Shown piece by piece: positions 42,591 to 52,185 of a stretch of 64,000 nt of DNA. Each line of letters opens with the position of its first letter. The first letter of the stretch is position 1. The notes under the pieces were generated by a model that saw only the letters and a list, made by a program, of their open reading frames with translations, had not been told where the DNA came from and did not search any database. The stretch is taken from NCBI RefSeq assembly GCF_021390175.1, contig NZ_CP090004.1:62001-126000 (forward strand). Reading direction: 5' to 3'. The position numbers and the translations under genes were made by a program. The stretch comes from Flagellimonas sp. HMM57. Lineage in GTDB: Bacteria; Bacteroidota; Bacteroidia; Flavobacteriales; Flavobacteriaceae.

Positions 42591-43418
42591 TTAGTCATCT
42601 AAGTGAATAGCAGGAAGTTTGTTTTTGACTTTTCTGATATCAGGTGAAAAGTAAACATGGAAACGCATGGTCCAACCCTGTTTAAATATGCCTGCATTTT
42701 CTAATGTTTGTCCCTTCGAATACATCAATCCTGCGGCCAATGTTAATCGTGGAGTTACAATATAGCCCAAAGTAGTGGTCAAGCGCAAATCTTCCATAAC
42801 ACTACCGACCACTTCTTTACCACTTTGCATAATCAATTCTGCTTCCGGTGAAACGTAAAGTGTCCTTGGTACTAGTTTGTGATTGGTCAAAGGGACTTTT
42901 GCCCTGAACATGTAACGCCATCGATTCCTAAAAATATATTCGCTGTTTTCCTCAAAACCTTGGGTCCATCGATGCTCAATCCTGATCCTATGGTATATCA
43001 TGGCACTGTACAGAGGTTGTGCAAATTGGTACTGATGCCAGATACGCCATTCGGGAACGACATTTCGTTCCGTAGAATTTTCATCAGTATTAAAATTTAT
43101 GCGCACTACCCCTCCAAGACTAAAATTGACCTTTTTTGAATAAATATATCCGATAGCATGTCGATTATATATTTGACCTATTTGACCAATAAACGGAGTA
43201 TCTTCGGTTTCTTCAAAGCGAACATGGGTTTGGGCATCCCAAAATAGACGTTTTGATATACGGATATTGCCGTAAGAATTAAACCATACTCTGGTAACTG
43301 GGTCTTTAAACTTGGATTCTTCTGGAAGCACTTCACCATCCTGAGCCACCATCGTGGATACAAAACACGACAAGCACAAAGCTGAAAACCAAACTATATT
43401 CTTACAATATACCTTCAT
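42591..43418 (-). CDS. DUF2490-like outer-membrane beta-barrel protein
   Basis: 275 aa. A signal peptide ends near STMVAQ. The body alternates aromatic and polar residues as in small outer-membrane barrels (WFNSYGNIRISKRLFWDAQTHVRFEE, YMFRAKVPLTNHKLVPRTLYVSPEAEL), the pattern annotated DUF2490. Function is unknown. Its start overlaps the stop of the large upstream gene by 4 bp, so the two are translationally coupled. Confidence 0.75.
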   Translation of the reverse strand: MKVYCKNIVWFSALCLSCFVSTMVAQDGEVLPEESKFKDPVTRVWFNSYGNIRISKRLFWDAQTHVRFEETEDTPFIGQIGQIYNRHAIGYIYSKKVNFSLGGVVRINFNTDENSTERNVVPEWRIWHQYQFAQPLYSAMIYHRIRIEHRWTQGFEENSEYIFRNRWRYMFRAKVPLTNHKLVPRTLYVSPEAELIMQSGKEVVGSVMEDLRLTTTLGYIVTPRLTLAAGLMYSKGQTLENAGIFKQGWTMRFHVYFSPDIRKVKNKLPAIHLDD

Positions 43419-45373
43419 TTCTCAGTTTTGCCAAGGGATTCTAAATTGAACAACTGTATAATCACCAATGGATCTTGTTCCCTTTTAAGTTTGCGTTCCA
43501 ACCTTGAGGTATCTTCATCTCGCATTTCCAACATACGCCGGTGCGTATTGTTCAACAATCCGACCAGTTCTTCAACATTGTCACAATCAAGCTCTGTTTC
43601 TACCCTGTCCAATATGTGTGGGATCAATACTCTTTGGTACGCAGAGGTTATACGTTTTTTCACCTCTTCATTCATTATGTTTGCCATAAACGGGTTCCAA
43701 ATGGCATCTTGATACTTTTCCTCAATAACTTGCATCCTAGCTGGTTGCTGTGCCAGTGCTTTGGTCAGCGTATCCATAGACTCAAAGCAACCCACTAAAT
43801 GATGACCAAGCTTCATTTTCTCTTTGGTCTCATCCATTTTTGAATATCGGGTAAGGTTTTCTTCTGAGGTGGATTTTATTTTTTCGAAGGACTTCATGTA
43901 CCTTGATGGCAATTCATCTGACAAAGAATCCAAATCTTTGTTCAGTTGATTTACCTGTGCTATTATCTTCTCTTCCAAAGCAATAAACTCCTGTTGTCGT
44001 TTATCCTTGGTCAGTTTATCGTTTAAGACCTGTTGAATGGAATCTAAACTGAACGTAGCATAGTGTGCCATTTGATAAATTGACGCTATGTTATTTTGGG
44101 TAAAATCAAAGTCCGGCGCTATTGGTCCTTTGAAGACCTTGTTTTCATTTTCTTGACCGCCAACAATTATTTCGGTGGAAGGTTTTCCATTTGGCCATAC
44201 ATATTCAATCAATTCGTCAATTGGAACGTATTGAAGAATATTCGATTCATGAAAACCCAAAATATTTTCCAGGGGATCAACAAAGTTTTCAGAAATGGCG
44301 ACAACAACGGAATGTAGGAATTGGGCATCTTCATCGGCCATTTTCAAAATGGTCAATTGTGTGTTGTTCAATAATGAACCACTTATCAATTTGGACTTTT
44401 GATATAATGTTTTTACGGAATCCATTTGTTTGGATTCTAAAGAATCTATAGGGTAATAAGGAACTTTGACCTTAAACTCCGGATAGAAAGCTGATTCACC
44501 TAATTCAGATAAAACACCATCTATCTTTCCATAATATGTGGCGTTTGTCGTAAGTGATTTATTGATAGCACTTTGTGACAAATCAAAAGTGTCGCGAGAT
44601 TGCTGTATGACATCAAGAATCTTTAGATAGTTATCATCCAAGGTGATGATTTTTTCGTCAAGAATCCTGCTTTGGTAAAGGTTGATTACTTTGTTTTCAC
44701 CATCTGTATTTAATTCAATCTTCTCTAAACGACCATCTTTAAAATACCAGCGTTCCACCACGTCAATGTCATCTTCGGAATAAAGTGTCCACTCGTCATG
44801 TGCCAATCCATTGCGCAAAAATCTACCCACCAGTGTTGTACCTTCACTTTCAATACGGAAACTTTTTTGGGGCACTCCGTTGTTAAATTCAATGGCACTC
44901 TTGAACAGTACTTCATCTACCTCGGAGTCTTTGATGCGGTTTTTGGTTATGGTCCATGTTCCATCAGGTTTTCCATTGTCCAAAATACCTTCCGCTTCTT
45001 CTTGCGTTCCTGTAATGTTCAAAATGTATTGATAATCCAATACCTGCGTAATACTATCTGACTGGAATTCGCCGAACTGAAATTTCCAATATCCGTTAGG
45101 GTAATTATCTTTAAACACCCCTTTGAACAAGAAAGAATAGTCACTTTTTGCCAATAAAGCGCCGAGGTTCGAACGTTGCAATTGAAACGGGCCGTCCAAT
45201 ACAGTATCGTTTTCTACCATTTTGTATTGAAAGTCCGCCATGCCTTTATACTTTCCAACTTTAAGGCTGTCCCTATAGGAAACGACCTGACAGTGGGCAA
45301 TCGTTGAGAAAGAAGCAAATACTAGGATAGCTACCCTCCTGACCAGTAAGTTCTTTATTGGATTATTCGACAT
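43415..45373 (-). CDS. large exported protein with YwqK/MORN-like N-terminal repeats and helical C-terminus
   Basis: 652 aa. A signal peptide ends at AHCQ. Residues about 35-235 hold repeats such as GVFKDNYPNGYWKFQFGEF and GILDNGKPDGTWTI, like the YwqK antitoxin-type and MORN motifs. The rest (about 260-652) is mostly long helices with likely coiled coils (LEEKIIAQVNQLNKDLDSL). I know no function for it. It leads the run toward the DUF2490-like and MORN genes and is divergent from a small secreted protein. Confidence 0.7.
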   Translation of the reverse strand: MSNNPIKNLLVRRVAILVFASFSTIAHCQVVSYRDSLKVGKYKGMADFQYKMVENDTVLDGPFQLQRSNLGALLAKSDYSFLFKGVFKDNYPNGYWKFQFGEFQSDSITQVLDYQYILNITGTQEEAEGILDNGKPDGTWTITKNRIKDSEVDEVLFKSAIEFNNGVPQKSFRIESEGTTLVGRFLRNGLAHDEWTLYSEDDIDVVERWYFKDGRLEKIELNTDGENKVINLYQSRILDEKIITLDDNYLKILDVIQQSRDTFDLSQSAINKSLTTNATYYGKIDGVLSELGESAFYPEFKVKVPYYPIDSLESKQMDSVKTLYQKSKLISGSLLNNTQLTILKMADEDAQFLHSVVVAISENFVDPLENILGFHESNILQYVPIDELIEYVWPNGKPSTEIIVGGQENENKVFKGPIAPDFDFTQNNIASIYQMAHYATFSLDSIQQVLNDKLTKDKRQQEFIALEEKIIAQVNQLNKDLDSLSDELPSRYMKSFEKIKSTSEENLTRYSKMDETKEKMKLGHHLVGCFESMDTLTKALAQQPARMQVIEEKYQDAIWNPFMANIMNEEVKKRITSAYQRVLIPHILDRVETELDCDNVEELVGLLNNTHRRMLEMRDEDTSRLERKLKREQDPLVIIQLFNLESLGKTEK

Positions 45374-45659
45374 TTTCCTTTGGTACTATAAAATATACGA
45401 ACGGGCTAAAGCCTTTAAACATATCATCCATCATAAGCTTATACGTAGGGATTGGAGAAAAAGATTATATTTTTTGTTAAAGGGACATTACTTTTTCCAG
45501 TTCTTCAATTTGATATCAATTTTTATAAAAAAAAGAAATTTAGAATGCCTACTTATTGAGATTCTATAAGGTACTTGAAAATAGTATCATAACTACTTGA
45601 ACACCCCGATTTTGTAAACTCTCGGTCAGTTTTACGACAAAGAACAAAACAGACCCAAC

Positions 45660-46154
45660 ATGAGAAATTTATTCTTAGTCTTCATTTTACACGTATTTGC
45701 TAATAGTGTTCATTCACAAGAGATGACAGCTGATGGACTCCACGATATCATAGTAAAACAGGCGGACACGGTGAAAACCAATGGAAACTCATATCAATTC
45801 TCGATTAAAAAAGTGGTATTGATTTGTGTTTTTGATGAAAATGCCAATCGGATGCGCATTATTTCCCCTATTGTAAAACGTGAGCGTATTGGTGAAGAAG
45901 AGCTGTTGAATGCCATGGTCGCCAATTTCCATTCGGCACTGGATGTAAAATATGCACTGAGCGATGAAATTATCTGGTCTGTTTTTACACATCCACTCAA
46001 AGAACTATCGGAGCATCAGGTAGAGGATGCCATTAAACAGGTATATGCAGCGGCGCTTACTTTTGGAGGGTCTTATTCAAGTACTGATATGGTTTTCCCG
46101 GGAAACACAAAAAAAATAGAGAAACCCAAACCCCAGATTTTGAAAAAAATCTAA
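45660..46154 (+). CDS. small secreted hypothetical protein
   Basis: 164 aa. A signal peptide (MRNLFLVFILHVFANSVHSQ) ends at HSQ. The mature part has a beta-rich start (YQFSIKKVVLICVFDENANRMRIISPIV) and a helical middle (EEELLNAMVANFHSALD). I do not recognise the family. It is divergent from the YwqK-like operon and converges on the acyltransferase gene with a 4-bp overlap. Confidence 0.65.
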   Translation: MRNLFLVFILHVFANSVHSQEMTADGLHDIIVKQADTVKTNGNSYQFSIKKVVLICVFDENANRMRIISPIVKRERIGEEELLNAMVANFHSALDVKYALSDEIIWSVFTHPLKELSEHQVEDAIKQVYAAALTFGGSYSSTDMVFPGNTKKIEKPKPQILKKI

Positions 46155-46690
46155 AAACTGTATTCAGGAATTTTTCCCACTACTCCTTCGAAAAAATTAT
46201 GGAATACTTTAAAATCCTCTTGCATTTCCCCGGTAGGATAAATTGCTTTTGAAATCTTCACCTGTTTTTTCCCAAAATCAAACGCAACGGCCACTATGGG
46301 AACTTGGGCCATTACTGCTATATGGTAAAATCCTGTTTTTAGTTCCGAAACTTTTTTACGCGTACCTTCCGGAGCCAAAGCAAATCTAAAAACCTTGCGT
46401 TCTTTAAAAATGTTTACAATGCTTTCAACGGTATTGGAACTTTTTGAACGATCAATCGGCGCTCCTCCGGTCCATCTAAAAAACCATCCAAATGGAGGTT
46501 TAAAGAGACTTCGCTTACCAATATAATTGATTTCTTCATTGATTACTTTCCGAACCAACAATCCTAAAAAGAAATCCAACCAATGGGTATGGGGAACAAC
46601 AGCAACAACACACTTATCGACATTCGGAAACCCCCCTATCAGTTTCCAACCTAAAATTTTAAAATATAGAAACTTGTATAGTTTACGCAT
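46151..46690 (-). CDS. 1-acyl-glycerol-3-phosphate acyltransferase-like (PlsC family)
   Basis: 179 aa, short for the family. The acyltransferase motif HTHWLDF gives H-x4-D, with GGAPIDRSKS as block II and LAPEGTRKK as block III. It transfers an acyl chain to a lysophospholipid or related acceptor at the inner membrane. The short length and lack of an N-terminal helix resemble the glycerol acyltransferases of lipid A-type or ornithine-lipid pathways. The acceptor is not readable. Confidence 0.82.
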   Translation of the reverse strand: MRKLYKFLYFKILGWKLIGGFPNVDKCVVAVVPHTHWLDFFLGLLVRKVINEEINYIGKRSLFKPPFGWFFRWTGGAPIDRSKSSNTVESIVNIFKERKVFRFALAPEGTRKKVSELKTGFYHIAVMAQVPIVAVAFDFGKKQVKISKAIYPTGEMQEDFKVFHNFFEGVVGKIPEYSF

Positions 46691-46740
46691 GGAAGGTGTT
46701 TGTTTTGCTTATTGAAAGCAAGACTATATAATAATATGTT

Positions 46741-47850
46741 CTAGATTTTTTGATAAATGGTTTGTAGGCGTTCTGGGGTCATGATTTGTTTCCAGTCCTT
46801 ACCCAGTGCATTCTCCCATAACGCTTCCATACCCAGGGAAACGCCAATCAAGGTATCAAAATCATTTTGGGTCAAATCTGCACAGATCCCCTGAGGCAGT
46901 TTTATATTATGTTTAGTTAGCATTTGTTTAAAAAGATTCACTCCATTTGGATAAAATTCTTCGAGATGTTGAAAAACAAGACAATTTCCAATCCCATGTT
47001 TTATTCCCAAAAGATACGAGAGACCATAACTCATAGCATGTGCAACGCCTACCTGTGAATACGCAATGCTCATACCACCATGCCAAGAGGCCATCATAAG
47101 TTTATCTCTAGACTCACTTTCCGAAATATTCCCTAAAAATACATCTTTGCAAAGCTCAAGGGCTTTTTCGCCATAGCTCTGGCTAAATGCGTTCAAATAT
47201 GTACCGTGCAAAGATTCGACACAATGTATAAAGCAATCCATTCCTGTATAAAACCATTGTTCTTTAGGAACGGTTTTTGTCAAATTTGGATCTAAGAGCA
47301 CCTGATCATATGTTGTATGATCTGAATTTATTCCAAGTTTTTTTTCTGGTCCCAATAGTACTGTTGTTCTTGAAACTTCGGCCCCTGTTCCACTTATTGT
47401 GGGGATTCCAACATGATATATGGAAGGACTGCTAACCAAATCCCAACCTTGATAGTCTTTGGCCTGTCCCTTGTTATTAAGAAGTATAGCAACAGCTTTT
47501 GCTAAATCCAGAAGTGTGCCCCCTCCTATACCCACAATCCCAGATGGTAATTCACTGAAACTTTCTCTAATTTCATGTACTAAAGCATCCACTTGCTCTG
47601 TTTTAGGTTCCTCTTCCGCAGAAACAAAAATTAACCTGTCGTTGAACATCAATGGCATGCTCATCGCGAGTTCCTTGTTCTCAAAATAATCGTCCACTAA
47701 AAAGATGAACGGAGCATTGGAATTTCTTCGCTTGGGCAACAAAATATCTCCTAACTGACTAAAACTGCCTTGTCCAAAAACCACTCTAGGAACCATTGGA
47801 AAATTACGGTATGTAGTTTTCTTCTCTAACTTTATTTCGCTTTTCTTCAA
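46741..47850 (-). CDS. iron-dependent alcohol dehydrogenase, KdnB-like (Kdo 8-oxidase)
   Basis: 369 aa. The group III Fe-ADH fold is shown by GIGGGTLLDLAKAVA and the metal ligands in DCFIHCVESLHG and GIKHGIGN. The overall match is to KdnB, which oxidises the C8 hydroxyl of Kdo during 8-amino-8-deoxy-Kdo synthesis in Shewanella. The neighbouring kdsB and HAD phosphatase support a Kdo role. The partner aminotransferase KdnA is not in the window. An ordinary alcohol dehydrogenase cannot be excluded. Confidence 0.65.
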   Translation of the reverse strand: MKKSEIKLEKKTTYRNFPMVPRVVFGQGSFSQLGDILLPKRRNSNAPFIFLVDDYFENKELAMSMPLMFNDRLIFVSAEEEPKTEQVDALVHEIRESFSELPSGIVGIGGGTLLDLAKAVAILLNNKGQAKDYQGWDLVSSPSIYHVGIPTISGTGAEVSRTTVLLGPEKKLGINSDHTTYDQVLLDPNLTKTVPKEQWFYTGMDCFIHCVESLHGTYLNAFSQSYGEKALELCKDVFLGNISESESRDKLMMASWHGGMSIAYSQVGVAHAMSYGLSYLLGIKHGIGNCLVFQHLEEFYPNGVNLFKQMLTKHNIKLPQGICADLTQNDFDTLIGVSLGMEALWENALGKDWKQIMTPERLQTIYQKI

Positions 47851-47863
47851 ATTGTTTTCCGTC

Positions 47864-48571
47864 TTATACGTTATCCAAATACTTTAAAATTTCTCTAAGG
47901 CTGTTCAGTTTTAAGTGGTTGTTTATTTGTTCGGAATCATTTACCATTTCATGTACCCATGTTGTATGAAAAGGAATATGGATGGCTTTGGCTCCAATAT
48001 TCAATATAGGTAATACATCTGACTTTAAAGAATTTCCTATCATTAAAAACTCTTTGACATCAATTTCCAAATGCTCCAATAGGTTACTATAATTTTGTTC
48101 TTTTTTATCGCTAAGGACCTCTACGTGATGAAAATATTTGGAAATCCCGGATTTTTCCAGCTTTCTTTCCTGATCTAAAAGATCGCCTTTGGTGAGTACA
48201 ATTAATCTGTATTTATTTTCCAGTTTGGCCAAGACCTCTTCCACTCCATCCAATAATTCAACGGGATGCGATATCATCTTTTTTCCCAAATCCAAAATTT
48301 TGGAGATTGTTTCCTGGGGTACTTTATCATTTGATAAATCCAATGCGGATTCTATCATGGAAAGCATAAACCCTTTTATACCATAGCCATAAAGGGGCAA
48401 ATTATCCATTTCCATCTTAAAGAGTTCTTGGTCAATTTTGTTTTTGGTCTCATACCCTTCCAACAACTCCGTAAATCGCTCTTCCGTATCCCTAAAATAG
48501 GTTTCGTTCACCCACAAGGTGTCATCGGCATCAAAACCAATAACCTTTATATCCTTAAAATCTATTTCCAT
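47864..48571 (-). CDS. HAD-superfamily hydrolase (YjjG-like)
   Basis: 235 aa. HAD motif I is GFDADDTLW (nucleophile Asp and general acid Asp), motif II LTKGD and motif [18 protein letters not shown]. The cap is helical, as in YjjG-like nucleotidases and sugar phosphatases. Its start overlaps the kdsB stop by 10 bp, so the two are translationally coupled, suggesting a Kdo or sugar-phosphate substrate. A dedicated KdsC-type phosphatase would normally lack this cap, so the substrate is open. Confidence 0.82.
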   Translation of the reverse strand: MEIDFKDIKVIGFDADDTLWVNETYFRDTEERFTELLEGYETKNKIDQELFKMEMDNLPLYGYGIKGFMLSMIESALDLSNDKVPQETISKILDLGKKMISHPVELLDGVEEVLAKLENKYRLIVLTKGDLLDQERKLEKSGISKYFHHVEVLSDKKEQNYSNLLEHLEIDVKEFLMIGNSLKSDVLPILNIGAKAIHIPFHTTWVHEMVNDSEQINNHLKLNSLREILKYLDNV

Positions 48572-49290
48572 GCCTTTTTTGCTCGCTCTAGGTCTTCTGG
48601 TGTATCAATCTCTATACCAGCTACGTGCGTTTCGACCATTTTTATTTTTTTCCCGTATTCCAAAAACCGAATTGCCTCTATCTTCTCCTTAGCCTCTAAT
48701 GGAAGCATGGGCAACCGTTGAAAATCCAACAAGGCCCTTTTCCTAAAAGCATATACCCCCTTGTGCTTGTAATAGGTGGCTTCACTATTCTTGTCTCTTG
48801 GATATGGAATTGGTGAACGTGAAAAGTAAAGCGCAAAATCCTGATTGTCCACGATAACTTTCACTGTATTCGGATTGGAAATTTCGTCCCAATCGGTTAT
48901 TGGCGTCATTAAGGAAGCTAAGTCGATTTCCTTTTTTTCATCTTGGTGAAATACCTGTATTACTTTCTGTAAGCTTACTTCGTCTATGAACGGTTCGTCA
49001 CCTTGAACATTGACCACAATATCAACATCCAGTTCCGTAACTGCTTCAGCAATTCTATCACTGCCACTTTCGTGCTCATTTACACTCATAAGTACATGTC
49101 CGCCTATGGCCGAAATCGTATCAAAAATTATAGCGCTGTCCGTCACTACATAAACCGCATCAAACAATCCAGTTTGGATGGCCGCTTCATAAGTTCGTAC
49201 GATTACAGGTTTACCTTCCAGATCTTGCATAAGCTTAGCCGGAAACCTTGAAGCTTGGTACCTAGCGGGTATCATTGAAATTATTTTCAC
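48562..49290 (-). CDS. kdsB: 3-deoxy-manno-octulosonate cytidylyltransferase
   Basis: 242 aa, the usual length. It activates Kdo to CMP-Kdo for the lipopolysaccharide core. The CTP-binding start [25 protein letters not shown], with NVQGDEPFI and HKGVYAFRK, is diagnostic. It is the first gene of kdsB-HAD-kdnB-like, read on the minus strand. Confidence 0.96.
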   Translation of the reverse strand: MKIISMIPARYQASRFPAKLMQDLEGKPVIVRTYEAAIQTGLFDAVYVVTDSAIIFDTISAIGGHVLMSVNEHESGSDRIAEAVTELDVDIVVNVQGDEPFIDEVSLQKVIQVFHQDEKKEIDLASLMTPITDWDEISNPNTVKVIVDNQDFALYFSRSPIPYPRDKNSEATYYKHKGVYAFRKRALLDFQRLPMLPLEAKEKIEAIRFLEYGKKIKMVETHVAGIEIDTPEDLERAKKAWK

Positions 49291-49315
49291 GAGTATTTGT
49301 TTAAAATGTGTGAAA

Positions 49316-49885
49316 TCATTTTCTGGGTCTCAGTTTACGATATATCCTGAATATTATGAATAAAATAATAATGACTAGAATTGCTGCAATCGGTGGCACC
49401 AAGATTGAAGCGGTCGAGACTGCTACAGCAGTTCCCGTTTCAATTGTTGATATTACGGGATTTGCCACACCTCCTGTTGTAGTACTAGAGGTCACCCTCC
49501 CTACAGCATTGGCTCCTTTTATGGCTGTTGCAGTGCCGCCCCCTGCGATAATGGCCAAGGACCATGTTATGACCGGGTCTAAATTTGCCACGGTAGATAC
49601 CATCACAGCAGTACCTGCAATCGCTGCCAAGGGTACGGCAAGACTATCCAATAGATTATCCACCCACGGTATGAAATAAGCAAAAATCTCTACGATCATT
49701 GCAACACCCAACATGATCAATGCCGTTAAACTTCCTATCCATTGCCAATTATCATTAAGTTCCCAAACACCCAGATACGCTGCAAAACTTAAGGCAAAGA
49801 GTGGCAGAAATACTCTAAAACCTACAGAAGCGGCTAGGCCTATGCCTAAAAAAATACTTATGATAGTGTCTGGTGACATCCCCAT
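49316..49885 (-). CDS. DUF4126-like membrane protein
   Basis: 189 aa (an alternative start is two codons in). Several hydrophobic helices with glycine-rich turns ([40 protein letters not shown]) match the DUF4126 family, whose function is not known to me. A basic tail ([10 protein letters not shown]) is cytoplasmic. It is 25 bp downstream of the RecD-like helicase gene on the same strand and may share its transcript. Confidence 0.75.
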   Translation of the reverse strand: MGMSPDTIISIFLGIGLAASVGFRVFLPLFALSFAAYLGVWELNDNWQWIGSLTALIMLGVAMIVEIFAYFIPWVDNLLDSLAVPLAAIAGTAVMVSTVANLDPVITWSLAIIAGGGTATAIKGANAVGRVTSSTTTGGVANPVISTIETGTAVAVSTASILVPPIAAILVIIILFIIFRIYRKLRPRK

Positions 49886-49909
49886 GATTTTGACTAAAAT
49901 AGGTTATTC

Positions 49910-51343
49910 TCAGTCAACAAAAAAATCATCTTTAAATCCAATAAGAAATAGTTTTTCTTTAGATCTGGTGACCGCTGTATACAGCCATCGTAAATAATCC
50001 TTGTCCACGCCATTGGGCAGATAGGGTTGCTCCACAAAAACAGTGTTCCACTGCCCTCCTTGGGATTTATGACAAGTTATCGCATAGGAGAATTTAACTT
50101 GTAGTGCATTAAAATATTTATTGTTTTTTACTCCCATAAACCTCTTGTATTTAGACTTTTCGTGTGCGTAGTCCTGAAGCACTTCTTGATAGAGTCGGTT
50201 TCCCTCTTCATAGGAAAGTGATGGTGTCTCTGCATTGATCGTATCCAACAAAAGAACAGTTTCAAACGGTCTCTGATTAGGGTAATCTACCATTTTCACC
50301 TTTACTTCTGCAAATGAAAATCCGTACAAATCTACTATCGAAAACAGTTCCAGAATCTCTATAATATCTCCATTGGCGATAAACCCGGCTTCCGAGTTAG
50401 GTCTTAACCAAAAATAATTGTTCTTCACCACCATCATAAAATCCCCTACCGCTATCTCATTATCCAGAAAAAGTATGCGTTCCCTTATATTTTGATTGTA
50501 GAGATTTGCCCTTTTATTGGAACGAACGATAATCGCGGTTTCCTCTTTCCCATTTTGGTTATAGGCGGTATCGATAGCTTCCTGAATTTCCGTGCCATCG
50601 ATCAATCTAATGATATCTTTAAAAGGATTTACTTCAAATTTAAATTCTTCAAAAAAATAGGATTGAAGCTGTTCCCTTAGATTGGTGGCATTATATAGGA
50701 TTCCCGAATCACTTGTTTGCCGCATTACCTCATCCAATTCCAAGCATTCAACTTCTTTGTTGTAGTTCAATGAAAGCCTTTGTTCTTCCATAGCGGGGCT
50801 CAAGTCTAGTTTTACAGGTGGTAACTGGGCAGTATCACCGATCAACAGTAGTTTACAATTATGACCGGAATAGATGTAGAACATTAAATCATCCAATAAC
50901 GAACCATTTTCGAAAAGTTTGGAATCTGCAGGGGTATTGGGAATCATGGAGGCTTCATCGACAATGAAGAGCGTGTTGCGATGCTTATTGGGGGCTAAAA
51001 CAAACTGAATACCGTCTCCGGTCTGTTTTTTTGGAAAATATATTTTTTTATGGATGGTAAACGCTTTGTTACCTGAATAAACGGACATCACCTTGGCCGC
51101 CCTACCGGTGGGAGCCATTAAGACTGCGCTCATTTTCACTTTCCAAAGACTGCTCACCATAGTTCCTACCAAAGTCGTCTTTCCAGTACCAGCAAATCCT
51201 TTCAATAGAAATACTTCCTCTTGTTTCGTATTCAATACAAATTTTGAAAGTTTTTCTAAAGCCACCCTTTGTTTTAAAGTTGGCGTGTGCGGAAATTTTT
51301 CCAATAAGATGGCTAAAAAAGCGGTCGGTTCAAAATTGTTCAT
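49910..51343 (-). CDS. RecD-like/UvrD-family DNA helicase
   Basis: 477 aa. Walker A is GFAGTGKTTLVGTM, motif II is FIVDEASMI, motif III is LLIGDTAQLPPV, and motif VI includes YTAVTRSKEKLFLIG. The CHKSQGG motif near the C-terminus is also typical. It is a superfamily 1 ATP-dependent DNA helicase, shorter than RecD2, possibly acting in repair or replication restart. No nuclease domain is present. Confidence 0.9.
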   Translation of the reverse strand: MNNFEPTAFLAILLEKFPHTPTLKQRVALEKLSKFVLNTKQEEVFLLKGFAGTGKTTLVGTMVSSLWKVKMSAVLMAPTGRAAKVMSVYSGNKAFTIHKKIYFPKKQTGDGIQFVLAPNKHRNTLFIVDEASMIPNTPADSKLFENGSLLDDLMFYIYSGHNCKLLLIGDTAQLPPVKLDLSPAMEEQRLSLNYNKEVECLELDEVMRQTSDSGILYNATNLREQLQSYFFEEFKFEVNPFKDIIRLIDGTEIQEAIDTAYNQNGKEETAIIVRSNKRANLYNQNIRERILFLDNEIAVGDFMMVVKNNYFWLRPNSEAGFIANGDIIEILELFSIVDLYGFSFAEVKVKMVDYPNQRPFETVLLLDTINAETPSLSYEEGNRLYQEVLQDYAHEKSKYKRFMGVKNNKYFNALQVKFSYAITCHKSQGGQWNTVFVEQPYLPNGVDKDYLRWLYTAVTRSKEKLFLIGFKDDFFVD

Positions 51344-51450
51344 ACGCTTCTAAATATAGGGTGGATTTTTGGAGCAAAAAGTTTCGTGATTAAAAAAAAA
51401 TTGTAGATTTGTCTGTAACCGCTAAATTAATTCAGAAAGACAGTATTAGT

Positions 51451-52185
51451 ATGTTAAACTTAATCATTATTGTTTTAGTTATATGCCTTTTGACCCTAGG
51501 CCTTGTATTCTTGATAGACAGATTTTTACCCCAAAAAGTAAAGCCAATTCTTGTTATTGTTTTCGGACTTTTAAGTATTTTCTTAGGATATCAAATTTAT
51601 CAATCTATAAATGCACCTATTGAATTCAATAAGGTAAGAAAAGAAAGATTTACCCAAGTCATAGCAAAACTAAAAGACATTAGAGATTCCCAAGAAGCCT
51701 ATAGAACGGTAAATGGAAAGTTTGCAAAAGATTTCAACAGTCTTATCCAGTTTATCGATACCGGAAGCTACACCATTACACAGCAAAGGGATTCCTCATT
51801 TATGCGTTTTGATAAAACATATCAAATCGAACTTCAAAAAGATACTGTTATCATCGACACTCTTGGATTGGTTAAGGTCAAAGATTCATTGTTTAAGAAC
51901 GATTTAAGCTATAAGACAATGATGAACGTTCCTTATGCGCAAGGAGATGAGAAATTCGAAATGAAAGCTGACATCATAGACAAACAGGGATTCAAAGCGC
52001 CAGTTTTTGAGGCCAAAGTCAAGAAAAATATTATTCTTTATGACCAGCCTGAAGATTTGTTGGCAAGAGAAAATGCACACCAAAGTGTTGAAGAGGTCAA
52101 TGGTACAGAAATAAAAGTAGGTTCTCTTACGGACGTAAGTTCAAACGGTAACTGGCCTCCAATTTATGACAGAAAAGATAAGTAA
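51451..52185 (+). CDS. membrane-anchored conserved hypothetical protein
   Basis: 244 aa from the ATG at 51451; an upstream in-frame codon at 51409 is less likely. Two membrane helices (about 1-23 and 30-50) are followed by a long soluble part that begins helical (KERFTQVIAKLKDIRDSQEAYRT) and is beta-rich later. The helix plus DSQEAY/NGKFAKDFNSL region recalls pilin-like or type II secretion pseudopilin folds, though I would not insist. It overlaps the DUF3822 gene by 20 bp, so coupling is likely. Confidence 0.65.
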   Translation: MLNLIIIVLVICLLTLGLVFLIDRFLPQKVKPILVIVFGLLSIFLGYQIYQSINAPIEFNKVRKERFTQVIAKLKDIRDSQEAYRTVNGKFAKDFNSLIQFIDTGSYTITQQRDSSFMRFDKTYQIELQKDTVIIDTLGLVKVKDSLFKNDLSYKTMMNVPYAQGDEKFEMKADIIDKQGFKAPVFEAKVKKNIILYDQPEDLLARENAHQSVEEVNGTEIKVGSLTDVSSNGNWPPIYDRKDK

